Positions 1 to 10,053 of a stretch of 64,000 nucleotides of DNA are shown in pieces. A model generated the notes under the pieces. The model saw only the letters and a list, made by a program, of their open reading frames with translations. It was not told the DNA's origin and did no database searches. The stretch comes from Phycomyces blakesleeanus NRRL 1555(-) (taxonomy: Eukaryota; Mucoromycota; Mucoromycetes; Mucorales; Phycomycetaceae). The stretch lies in NCBI RefSeq assembly GCF_001638985.1, contig NW_017265141.1, positions 613,001-677,000 on the forward strand. The letters are read 5' to 3'. Within the stretch, counting starts at the first letter, position 1; every line of letters begins with the position of its first letter. Made by a program: the position numbers and the translations under genes.

Positions 1-2083
1 TATAGATCAATCATCTGAGAATAATGCTGAATAATGTGTTGCTTAATTGTGAATACGCCAATGTCAATATCTGCTGTAGAAAGAAGACTCTCTAGGAATA
101 AGTTCCATTCTACAAGATTACTAAGAAAAAAGATAAAAGTAAATTACTATGAAAAATGAAATAAAATATGACATTAAACATACCTTCTTATCAAGGTTTG
201 ATCCTCTGCTGATAACTCCCAGCTCATGAGTAAATTGCATGTTTGAACCAGACCAAGTAATGCCTTTTGGGCAACTGAGTCTTGGACATGCTCTGTAACC
301 AACGTGGGGATAACAAAGAGTAAAAAGTCTGCGCAATCCACAGCTCTAAAGAAACCAGCATTCTTTGTCATGTCTCTCCAGACACCATGCAACGATATAG
401 GGATTGTGGATTTTGCGGCTACCATTGCAGCACCAATCTCCCTTTGAGTGGCAAGAGAAAGACATAGAGGATGCTTGATTCCATACTTTCCACATACAAG
501 TCCCCATACCTGTTTACCAATTCAGTGGCACAGACCATGCAACTCATCTAATGCGAAAAAAAGGGCAATAGAATGTTTCCATTCAGGCTAATGGTGACTG
601 ACCATTGAGCCCCTTTCTGTCTTCACTGCTTGCCAGATTGTAGTTTCTGAAACTCTCCAGTGAGCGCGTCTGGGTTCCAGGCAACATGCGGAAGTACTGG
701 CCATGTTTAGGAGTTTGGCCCACTACATGACAAATACGACAGCCATTCTTACTCGTGTGGCCAACATGGCATGCCAGCCTTGCCAGAGCCGGAATATTGC
801 CAGTGGCCATGAGGACATGTACCTTTGCCCTGATCGTTGTCATCAGTGTCTTTACTTCCATGCCTTCTGTCTGGAGCAAACAGAGATCTCTCAGCATTGG
901 CTCAAGAAAAGACCAGATGTCACTGGGACCAGTGCAACCAGGAAGCATTGCTATTTGGATCATCCTGTTTTTCTCATAACTGATCGTCGGATTCAAGTTC
1001 AAGACAGTTGCATGAACAATGGTTACTGATCCAGGTACATTGTGTGGGTTGAACCCATCCATGGACAACGAAATCGCAATATCATTTTCACCAGAAAACA
1101 GATGCTTCATGGATTGGTATACATGACCATCGAAAACATCTGCTTTCTGCCCGTCTTGACTGGATTGGTGGTTATGACGATAGAGCATTTCAGCCCTGGT
1201 CTTGTCATCAGCCAAGCACAAAGCAAGCTGTCTGGCCAAAGGAAGCTGTACGATCAATCTCACAGGAATCCTGGTGTCACTTTCACTAGTTTGGCCATTT
1301 TTGTATCTTGCTTCACCGCATTTTATGCATGCAATATCATTCTCATTGTTGAACTGCATACAACCTCTGATGCAAATGTCGTATCTGTCTGCTTTGATAC
1401 CCAAGAAGTGCTCAAGAAGCTTGTTTCCAAGGTGTGGGCTGCATGCTCAGTACGTAATATTGATAGAACAATCAAGGATCTGGTTGAGGTGCTCTACAAT
1501 CTTTTCGTGGGCTCGATGAGAAATTCCGAACTCTTGGATCAACTGCATGAACGCGAGATTCTTTTTATCATTGTTGCTGGGAACAGGAAGAGGCTGGCTA
1601 AAATCAAAGACTAGCGAGGGTGTGGTGCCTTCAATTTTGTCAATGACATTCTCGCATTCTTCTCCAAAATTGTACTATAGTAAGATAAACAACAATAAGT
1701 ATTATTATCATAATATATGTATTTATGTATCTCACCATGAACTCATCATCTTCAGTACTGTCAATGATATCCATATTCTCACTACTGCTTGTGTTGATGT
1801 TTTCTTTGTTTGTTTATCAAAGTATACAGCTAATTAATATACTGTCTATCGTTTTGTGTTTTTGCTTTTGATAAGCTTACCCAAAAACCAAGTTAGAAAC
1901 CATTGCTGATGTAAACTGGCTTTGATCAGGAAGAGAGACAGTTTGGGAAACTTTGCCATTAGCAAGTAATTCTGCCCTATTTGTCATGCATCGTTTGAGA
2001 CATCTTTTATATGTTCGACTGTTATTAAAGGTCGACTTGCAAGTACAGCATTGGTAACAAGGGGCTTTTGTAATTATGGACAT
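1..2083 (-). pseudogene. Tnp2-like (CACTA) transposase, degenerate, C-terminus cut by window edge
   Basis: Minus-strand transposase of element A. The first exon (2083-1881) encodes a zinc-finger-like module with Cys-X2-Cys then Cys-X3-Cys where the related copies have His-X3-His. A short acidic exon follows near 1783-1739, then a long exon from 1674. The segment at 1404-583 carries the Tnp2 core with an SLSMDGFNP motif, a short run ending AMLPG, and a His/Cys cluster (CHVGHTSKNGCRICH). Residues at 425-174 and 116-1 match the later exons of the CACTA copies at 22-23 kb and 40-41 kb. A stop in the long exon near 1460, a frameshift near 570 and another stop nearby indicate a dead gene. The family call is strong; exon limits are approximate. 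Confidence 0.75.
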
Positions 2084-2429
2084 GTTTGAGGTAGGTAAAA
2101 AAAAACTTTGTTATATAAGTAAGAATAGAATTAATTACTTTCTGAATGTATAGCTTTATACTTAATTATATAAAGACAGTGATGTTATATGCATTCTGAA
2201 TATATGCTCGGGATCTTAAAGAAGTATCTGTATGTCATCAGTGAAGTTACTAGATCAATGTTTCTTCAGGAGTAATCAATAGATTTGTACAAATAATTTG
2301 AAACTAATAATTTGAAGCTAAAAAATTGAAGCTAAAGATTTGAAACTAATAATAGTTTCTGGTAAAAAAATTTCTCTTTCTTTCTTTTTCTATAACAAAC
2401 ACGTAACTGATTTTTTTTTACAATTAGAA

Positions 2430-3034
2430 ACAATACAGACAATACAGTGATTCAGTTGCTTCAAGGAATACAAGCTGCACTTATTTCCCTAAAGAGTGGT
2501 CAAGAAGCATTGCTAGGCCATCAAGAAGCATTAGAAAAAAAACAAGATGCGATGCAACTTCAAATGACAAGTTTTTACAATGAATTTAAAGATCGGGAAT
2601 TTCCAGATAGAACTATTATAACCTCTACCAGTGTAAGCAAATACTATAACAACTAAAGTCCTTTCAATTAATGTCAAACATAAGAGACTCTTACTGGCAT
2701 CATTCCAAGACCTGTATCAAAAATCAACGATATAACTTTAAAGCATATATACAAGATGATAACAGACAATCTTAGAATAGAATTGACCGAGGAAACCAAG
2801 AGAATTGTTAACACATGTACCAAGATCATATGTGATCAACTGGCAGCTCTTCCATCTGTTCAGCATCTTGGAACAAACCCTGCCTGGTCATTGCTTCCTC
2901 AAGAGAATAAAAACAGGCTGTGTATCAATCATTCCATCATACTCAGAGACAATGGAATCGATTTTACCAGATGCCACAGAAACTGGGCATCAATTGCAAG
3001 GGTTAGCCAGCTCTGGAGAGGGCGTAAGAAGTGA
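2430..3034 (+). pseudogene. Accessory (second) gene of element A, partial
   Basis: Plus-strand coding remains divergent from the transposase. The first recognisable exon (about 2446-2630) encodes a Q/L/K-rich coiled coil like the N-terminus of the accessory protein at 26.5 kb. The second (about 2755-3034) encodes a segment ending with W-S-L-L-P, N, G, Cys and Trp at positions 1, 5, 8, 24, 30 and 34 of a 34-residue block. The same spacing occurs in the accessory proteins of the CACTA copies, which is why I assign it. The true start exon and the splicing were not found. Function is unknown; by analogy with plant TnpA-type proteins it may bind the element ends (inference). Confidence 0.5.
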
Positions 3035-3540
3035 GAATACTCTGGTAAGTTCATATCTGGTAGGTACAATAAATTGTGTAATTAATGTGAGAATATGTAA
3101 TAATCTGAAGGAATTTTAGCCAGTACAATTCATGAATAAAATATTATTTCTATTATAACAACCAATAAAAACATTTTTAAATAATAATCTTCTATGAAAT
3201 AAAACTTTTTTGCTCAATTAAAACCGTGAATGAATCAGAATATATATATGAGAACCAATTGAGAGAATGCTTTTATTTAAATGACCAATACTATCAATGT
3301 GCATACTGCAATAAAGCTTATACTATCCAATTAAAAGTAGCAGTATAACAAAAGTATTTTATGAGTAACAATACAAAGATTCTTTTTTTCCATCTATACC
3401 AATAAGAAAGCTCTTTTTTATTTTCTTTCTACCAATAGAACAAGAAGAATAATACATAAATTTAAATATCGGGATATGAATAAAACCTAACATCTACCAG
3501 TCAATTGAGATCTAATTATATTTCCAAAAATAGGGGTGAT

Positions 3541-3620
3541 CTTTTTGCTGGTTTTATCAAAACTGCCCACCAAAAGACTACCTAAAAGACCACCAAAAGA
3601 CTACTTTTTTTCTTGTAGTG
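3541..3620. repeat. Subterminal repeats of CACTA element A
   Basis: Just inside the CACTACAAG terminus, a motif of about 12 bases (CAAAAGACTACC, TAAAAGACCACC, CAAAAGACTACT) occurs three times in tandem. Short direct motifs next to the ends are the binding sites of transposase or accessory proteins in CACTA elements. Confidence 0.6.
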
Positions 3621-3911
3621 TATCTCTCCTTCTTTAGGAGGTAGGACTTGTTTTTAGGCAAAATAATAATAAAAAATATTCTCATACAAAAAATAGCTTT
3701 GACTAAATATAAGAGTGTTATCTTATATATAATTATATACTTAAAGTTTTATACTATATATAATAAATTAACTGATATATATATAAAACAATAAAAAACT
3801 ATCTAATGGTGTTCTCCAGTATACAGAGCAAACTCGTTCCAAGTAGAATAGTTTTTCAATTCAAATATAGAAATGTCAACTCAGAAAGTAGTTCATTGTC
3901 TAAAAATGTAA

Positions 3912-4080
3912 CACTACGAGAAAAAAGAGCTGTTTTTTGTAATTTTGACTTCATTTTTGGTCTATGATAATTAAAAAATCACTAAGAAAATCAAAATAAA
4001 ACAAAAAATTCCACCACCACAAAAATTGGAAGCCAAATATGGTAAGATATGGTATCCAAACAATATTATTGGCCTAGAGA
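3912..4080 (+). mobile_element. Possible second CACTA-type terminus
   Basis: CACTACGAGAAAAAAGAGC begins at 3912 and resembles a CACTA left end, followed by T/A-rich sequence. No matching inverted end (CTCGTAGTG) and no TSD pair were found, so this may be a solo end or chance. The R1 repeat starts about 25 bases after this segment. Confidence 0.3.
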
Positions 4081-4104
4081 ATTTTTCTTTCTATAATCGT
4101 GAAT

Positions 4105-4560
4105 TGAATACTGGTTTTATCCATTCAATTGGCGCCCATTTCCATCTAATTAGCATCTGTTTCCATCTAATTAGAACCCATTGACATCTGATTGGCTTCC
4201 ATAGAAATTGAATTTGCATCCATTGCCAACTGAATTTGCTCCCATTGCCATCTGAATTTGCTCCCATTGCCATCTGAATTTGCTCCCATTGCCATCTGAA
4301 TTTGCTCCCCCCCCTTTTACTATTGGTGGAAGGGTACATGGCACTCAAATTTTTTATTCTTACGCCTTACAATTTTTTTTATATAACCGTAGTATTTTTT
4401 TTTTGTAAACGTCGTACTTTTTTTTGTAAACGTCATACTTTTTTTTTGTAAACGTTGTATTTTTTTATATAACCATAGAATTTTTTTTTGCAAACGTCGT
4501 ATTTTTTTATATAACTGCCATATTTTTTTATATAAGTATCAAACGTCTAATGTAATAGCA
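4105..4560 (+). repeat. R1 repeat, copy a, with minisatellite
   Basis: A dispersed repeat also present at 18.5-18.8 kb (reverse) and 59.6-59.8 kb. It starts with the phrase ACTGGTTTTATCCATTCAAT, then repeats of a CCATCTAATTAG motif. A 22-base unit (CCATTGCCATCTGAATTTGC plus TC) follows in about four tandem copies, then a C-run, a unique block ending near 4375, and alternating blocks of GTAAACGTCGTA and TATATAACCGTAG separated by T-runs. No coding sense was found; the minus-strand open frame here is a by-product of the repeat. Confidence 0.75.
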
Positions 4561-4854
4561 CTTCAATATATGTAGATCTTTCTACAAAGATACGTCATAG
4601 AAAATATCTATAAAGAGAACTAACAGAATATGCAAACTTTTCTCCAGATTACTTTGTTGAAGTTAAATACCTTACTCCAGTTATAAGATAATAAAGCAAG
4701 TATCTCATTATAATAATTATGTTAAAATTGAAAATGCAATGATATTATTTGTATTCTTTCTTTATTGCAGAGTAAGTTTCGAATAAAAGATTCATTTTTT
4801 GTTACTTGTAGCCTCCTTGTTGTTTTTAATGAAAAAAACAACTGAAGACTTTCT

Positions 4855-5130
4855 CTACTTCAAAATATAGTCACCAGCAGTTGTTTGTTTCATATTTACT
4901 ATCTTGCTAGCTTTTTTGATAGTTAATTTCCTTATGAAGTAGAGATAAAGTAGCTTTTTTATATCTTTATTCGTAGGCTTTTGATATTGCCCTCTACTTT
5001 TTTTGGGGGTTCCGTCTGTTGTTGACGGGGCAGAACTTTTTGGATCTTCTGGCTTTTCAGGCTCTTCAAGCTCTTCCATGATTTTTTCAAAGGCACTGTT
5101 ATATTTTTCAAGTTTCTCATGTAACATTGT
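4855..5130 (-). pseudogene. N-terminal fragment of a Tc1/mariner-like transposase
   Basis: About 90 codons ending in a helix-turn-helix-like segment (YQKPTNKDIKKLLYLYFI, then ASKIVNMKQTTAGDYI). It resembles the N-terminal DNA-binding region of the DD34E transposase at 16.2 kb (YSYQKYNQNQVNKLF onward). An acidic E/P-rich stretch precedes it. No catalytic domain follows, so it is a truncated relic, or an exon whose partner has been lost. Confidence 0.45.
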
Positions 5131-6582
5131 AGGGTTTTCTGATAATAAAAGATAAAAAATAAAGAAATAGGAAGATATGTTAAAGTGACATATTTTATAT
5201 AGATACAGTTATACCTAGTATATAGTAGTAATAATGAAATAGTAATTACTTAAGATGCAAGATAAAAATCAGAACAAAAGTTGAAGCAGCAAGAATAGAT
5301 GTAAAGAAGATTAAGTTATTGTTAAATAGTATTAGTCATTATATTTTCAGCTTTTTATATCAAAAAATAATATTCCAAGGTCCATTAAATAAAGTAGTAC
5401 AAATTGAACTCAAGGAGATAAAAAATAAATAGGACAATATATTACCCACAGCTATAAATTTATTATAAACTTTTTTTTAAAAGAGACATCATTATTCTCT
5501 CTCTTTCCATTTGGTGTTTATATATCAAAACTCTTTATTTCTCTTCTTAAATCCGCAATAAATCTCATTTTCATGCTCACTTCAACAACTAAATATTACT
5601 CTGACAATGAAAACACTGCTTAAAGCTCCACACCTCATGGATTTTTTTATTATTTCCAGATCACATTATGTCTCTGTATGTAAATAAAGCTTATACCTCC
5701 GAGTTATTGATATTAATCTGTAAATAATCTATAGTATTTTGAACAAAAGCTATAAATCTGAAAAGAAAACATAATGATTCAACCCTCCATCTGCAAAGAA
5801 ACTACAAGATCAAACATCTACCTGTACGATAGGAATCAGTCTACACATATTCTTAATGCTTTTAAGTGCATTTCACCAACCATACTTTTTCGAAATCCAA
5901 CAGTAGAATTCACTCTACTGACCACACAAAAACTTGCTGATTTTCATCTCAAATATCCAGTAATCTGATTGACTACCACAACAATTGTATTTCTTATGAA
6001 TCTGGTTCTACACAAGCATCTGATACCATTACAAAAAAGAATCCAAAAATGCTATATTTATTCAGCACCTGCTCCAACCATTTTACAATGTCAGAATCCT
6101 GATCTTCTTAATATCAAACTCAACAACTCTTTGTAGTCTGCACTCAAAACAAGTAAATTTCCAACAATCTGTTAAACAACTGAAAGTGGTCCAAGAATTA
6201 TGCTTTGCTTACAATACTATCTGATCTCAATTTTGGAAACCCTCATGATACAAAATACCAAAAAAAAACAAATATTACAAACACAAAAACAGTAACAAAA
6301 AATAGCACAAGCTCATGACAAAAAAAAGAAATAAAAAAAAAGAAATAAAAAAAGAGAAATAAAAAAAGAAAAATATAATAGCAATTTTAAAAATAATTCT
6401 CCAAATAGTATAACTAGAATTTTTATTTATAAATTTTTATAATATACATAACTATTTTTCCACAAATAATTTCTGAAAAACTAAAAGTCTCTATAACTGA
6501 AAATAAAATGGTATCTTACTGCAAGAAATTTCTGAAAAACTAAAAAACTGAAAGGCTCAATAACTGAAAAAATGAAAATCTT
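5131..6582. other. No recognisable gene; A-rich spacer with degenerate repeats
   Basis: About 1.45 kb of AT-rich sequence. An open frame at 5774-5968 matches nothing I know and is treated as noise. The stretch 6300-6375 is an imperfect AAAAAAAGAAATA repeat. The last 130 bases repeat AATAACTGAAAA and TTTCTGAAAAACTAAAA motifs, and the same motifs resume at 15,594, directly across the Harbinger insertion. Confidence 0.6.
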
Positions 6583-7155
6583 AATAGAGAGGGTGTTATC
6601 TAGTGGAAAATTGAATATTTTATCTATTTTCAATTTAGATGGCGATTTAATTTCCAATGATTGTTATACATTTTTCTTGGTTAACGCGATTTAGTGGAAA
6701 ATGTATGTGGAAAATTATGAATTTCCTAATTTTCCACTAACATTTTCCATTAATTATTTCCTCAAAATTAAGTCTATTCTTTTACTCTCAAATCAAGGGA
6801 TAGAGTAGCCAGGGGCGTCTATTGTATATGTAATTAATTTATTTGATCTTTAAAGAACAAGTTTATTTAAAAAAAGAGGTGCATATTTGATATGATTTAT
6901 CAGTTTTAGTCCTCTCAATAAGTACTTCTTTGTCAGAATTTAATTAAGACTTTTATATATATTATTATATTATTCTTACCACTTCATTGATGGTAATACA
7001 TGGTATATATCTTGCTAATATAAAAAACATAAAAACATTAATAAAAGTATATTTTAATCTTCCTTTAATTTTACTTTGTCACATATCAACTCTTCTTATA
7101 CTCTTAACTATATCTCTCTTGAAAACATTTAGCATAAACTCTATACTTATCTAGC

Positions 7156-8530
7156 TATGAATCGCAATACATCTTCTATTAATTCCGGTGTTATCAAAAA
7201 GAAAGATAATAGCATTTGTATGATATATAATTTTGTAAAGAATAAAATCATCAGATTTGAGAGGCTTTCATAAAACTTACTTTAACTACTTGCTAATTAT
7301 GTGCTAATGAAAGTTTCACCTCAAGGAAAATGGGATAACAAAAGAAAGCTTGTATTGATGCAGGCTTATTATGAGTTCCATCTCTACTCTCAGCTATACA
7401 GAAATAGAACACAGGCATAGAACAAAATCATAAGTGCTGTCAATACCATGGGTGATAAAAGCCTGAAGAAATTAAAGAAGTCATGTATCAGAAACAAAAA
7501 GAACGAAATGTTCAGAGAGTACCAGGAAGTTATAAGTTTACCTCATAACAAAAGATGGACAAAGTTAGATTCCATGTTGCAAATCACACTTGGAAGGGCT
7601 ACATAGAAGGCAATGCAAGAAGTAAGTACTTCATATATGTAAAACAGAAAGCAATAAAATAATTATTAACTTAATACTTATATTTAAAGGAAGATAAATT
7701 TAAAGAAGAAAAAATTCTGAGGGAAGCATCGGATCTTGCAATGACAATATCGGCCAAAGATAGAGGAGATGAAATGATGCACATAGCATTATATGGTCAC
7801 TCAGAACCAGAGATACTCAACACAGATGGTTCTTCTTCCAGGCAACAGGCTGTTGCTGAAACCTTGACTGGAAATGAGGAAGATGAGAGAGAGAATGAGA
7901 GAGTTGAGAGAGATGATGACAGCAGTGATGTGCTGTTGGAAAACAGTGACAATATTTACTCTGATGCCGTCATCAACAGAAAGATTTTATCTTTTCTGGA
8001 GAAGCAAGACCGCTATCTTGAAAAACAAGCCTGGCTGTTGTATCCAACATAATCGTAGATTCAAATAGAGCGCACAGACAATAAGACAAAGACATATTGA
8101 ATAAGCGACCAGTATCAATTATACATTATTTCTCACACTATCATTAAATAAAGAATATACCGATAACAAGGTCACACACCTTAGTCAACATCACTAATCA
8201 CTCAAACAAGAGCGTGGGTAATAACTTAACAATATATTATCTATGATATAAGAAAACAGACATCACATGATATACTCATATCATTATCCTAAATACACAA
8301 GCAATGTCTATATAAACTCACATAGCAAATAGCAATAGAAGATCATCTCTCTTTTCATCAATAAACAAAGTCTCACCGTACTTCTCGTCTGCACTTTGTT
8401 TTTCTTTCTTTTCTAAAAATATAACACTGGCACATGGAAAAGCAAGAGGCTTTTTTTGACAAGTGCTTGCTTCTTCTACAACAGCTTGTAGAAAAAGTTT
8501 CTGTTGATGACAAGACATTAAAAATACTGT
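7156..8530 (+). pseudogene. Myb/SANT-like second gene of the Harbinger element, broken
   Basis: A possible start ATG is at 7156, followed by a probable intron. From about 7315 the frame reads GKWDNKRKLVLMQAYYEF and on, with Trp-rich Myb/SANT-like character. Two TAG stops interrupt this part (near 7417 and 7605). An intron near 7622-7690 leads to an acidic exon and a C-terminal coiled coil (SFLEKQDRYLEKQAW). A 391-bp solo LTR interrupts the coiled coil at 8036. Beyond it, after one copy of the duplicated CTGGC, the same frame continues through a Lys/Gln/Leu-rich tail to a TAA near 8530. In Harbinger elements the Myb-like protein brings the transposase to the nucleus and to the ends (family knowledge). 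Confidence 0.6.
8036..8426 (-). mobile_element. Solo LTR (copia-like family), 391 bp
   Basis: Begins TGTTGTATCC and ends AATATAACA on the plus strand. It is flanked by a perfect 5-bp duplication, CTGGC (8031-8035 and 8427-8431). It is homologous in reverse orientation to the LTR at 19,987-20,389; for example both contain a block around AATGTCTATATAAA and AACAAAGTCTCACC. No internal region is present, so it is a solo LTR formed by LTR-LTR recombination. Confidence 0.85.
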
Positions 8531-8591
8531 AATAAAATTTAATATATAAGATTTGTTAGGTTTATAACTATTATTTTTTAATTATATAGCC

Positions 8592-9786
8592 CTAAGATTG
8601 AACTAAGTTAGGCAAATTGTCTAAAATAGTATTCACATTATTGATTATGTCTCTTGATTGTCGTTCATGCATAAGTCCAGTGATGTACTCCTCAATTGTT
8701 GGTGGTGGCAGCCCAAAAATTGCCGTGGTTGCTGAACCATTTATACATGTATGCATATTCTTGAAAAGAGTTGATAAAATGTATATCATTGCTGGCTTTG
8801 TACCTCTTTCAATTGAGAAAGAGTAATGATATTTGCAGTATTTAAAGTACTGTGATACCTTCCCAAAATCTATCATGACCTGCACTTTTGTTCATGACAT
8901 CTTTCTGTTAACTTCTTTCAAAGAAGCTATATATAACATAGTAGTAGGAAGTTGTAAATCAAAAGTATAAAAGCATTATATCAAATAACTCACAATGCTC
9001 TTTTATCTCATATACTGTAAATGGTCTATAAACATATGGTGATTTTCGATATGCTTGGTTACCATAAATTATATAGTGTAAACCACTATTCCTTTCTGGA
9101 GTTAAAGTACTCAGATGCAAAATGAGATGATCCAATGTCCTGGACTTATCAAACATTCTTATATTGTGAGTGGACCAAGTGAAAGGACCGAGAAGGCTAC
9201 TGGTGATATCATCAGGTATCACAATTGCCTGATACTTAAGACAATAGATGTGCTGTTCAAATCATAAGACAAATACAAAAACATACAAATATTTTACTAC
9301 ACAGATGCATACTTTAATTAAATATCAAAAAGTAACACTTTCCATCCATTATATATAATCTTTTGATCTGCTTTCTCTTGTGGCTGACAATTTTTTGCAT
9401 TGTTCCATCCACAAAACCGACTATATGCTTGTAGACCCAAGCTAAGAAAAAATAGACATTTATGGATTAGGTTTATATTAGATATTTTAAAAAAAAATAA
9501 CAGAAAATATCTTATAAGAGTATTGAAGTGTGTATATTTACATTTCTTATAAATTGCTTCAGCAATTTTTTTGCAATTCTCTGCAGAAAACTGTTGAGTG
9601 TCAAAATCAAATCCATATTTAAACTTATCCAAAAGTATCACTGAGAAGCCATTGATGATACAAGCAATGTTGCCTTTTGACATTCCCCAAACTGTCTTCA
9701 TGGAAAATAAGCGACGTAGAAAGGCATACCAGTACAATAAAAGAGCAAAAGCAAACTCACGTGTCACACAGATACTGTAGGTTCAA
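8592..9786 (-). pseudogene. PIF/Harbinger transposase, C-terminal two thirds
   Basis: Minus-strand exons. At 9767-9330 the text resembles the Harbinger stretch with an AFLRRLFSMKTVWGMSKGNI block, then QKIIYNGWKVLLFDI (usual form Q..YNGH...). At 9222-8990 it reads PDDITSSLLGPF then LHYIIYGNQAYRKSPYVYRPF, the region of the second catalytic Asp, here Asn in GNQAY. At 8885-8592 is the C-terminal block ending with NMHTCINGS and a P-P-T-I-E-E-Y motif. The usual DGT is replaced by WNN, so catalytic residues are lost. The 5' part lies beyond the gypsy insertion at 15,087-15,386. DDE_4 family call is good; exon limits approximate. Confidence 0.72.
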
Positions 9787-9790
9787 GTAC
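9787..9790. repeat. Left target-site duplication GTAC of the gypsy element
   Basis: GTAC here and at 15083-15086 flank the LTR element. An alternative reading is the 5-bp AGTAC (9786-9790 and 15082-15086), with the LTR ends shifted by one base. Confidence 0.75.
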
Positions 9791-10044
9791 TAAAATAAGT
9801 GTGATATGTCGGGATTGGAAGTTGTCTTTGAAGTGGCTGGAAGATGTCACAAGAGTAGTTTTTCAGAAGAATAAAGATAATGTTTTATTTTGATGAAGCA
9901 ATTTGTATTTATACTATCTTAAAGGGATTTTGCTAGAAGTTACCAGGTATTGGAAACTTTCAGCAAAGTGTAGTATTTCTGAGAAGGATTGAATTGGATT
10001 AGCCAGATTAGAATTCAGATTCTAGGAACGACATGCTCATGACA
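9791..10044 (-). repeat. 3' LTR of the gypsy element
   Basis: In sense orientation it starts TGTCATGAGCATG and ends near ACTTATTTTA. Its partner is at 14829-15082. It lies ten bases after the pol stop codon; no clear polypurine tract is seen just upstream in sense orientation. Confidence 0.9.
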
Positions 10045-10053
10045 TCTGGGGAG

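Larger units (their letters stand above)
1..3620 (-). mobile_element. CACTA element A, right-hand part
   Basis: Right part of a CACTA (En/Spm-type) DNA transposon; the left end lies outside the window. The right end on the minus strand reads CACTACAAGAAAAAAAGTAG, starting at 3620, which matches the classic CACTA terminus. Next to it a short motif (AAAAGACTACC and variants) repeats, as expected for transposase-binding subterminal repeats. It holds a Tnp2-like transposase gene on the minus strand and a divergent accessory gene on the plus strand, the same order as the three better preserved CACTA copies downstream. A TSD cannot be tested because one end is missing. Confidence 0.72.

Noticed and set aside
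4091..4348. Trp/Met-rich repetitive protein on the minus strand
   Set aside because: It is the translation of the R1 minisatellite; the other R1 copies do not keep the frame.
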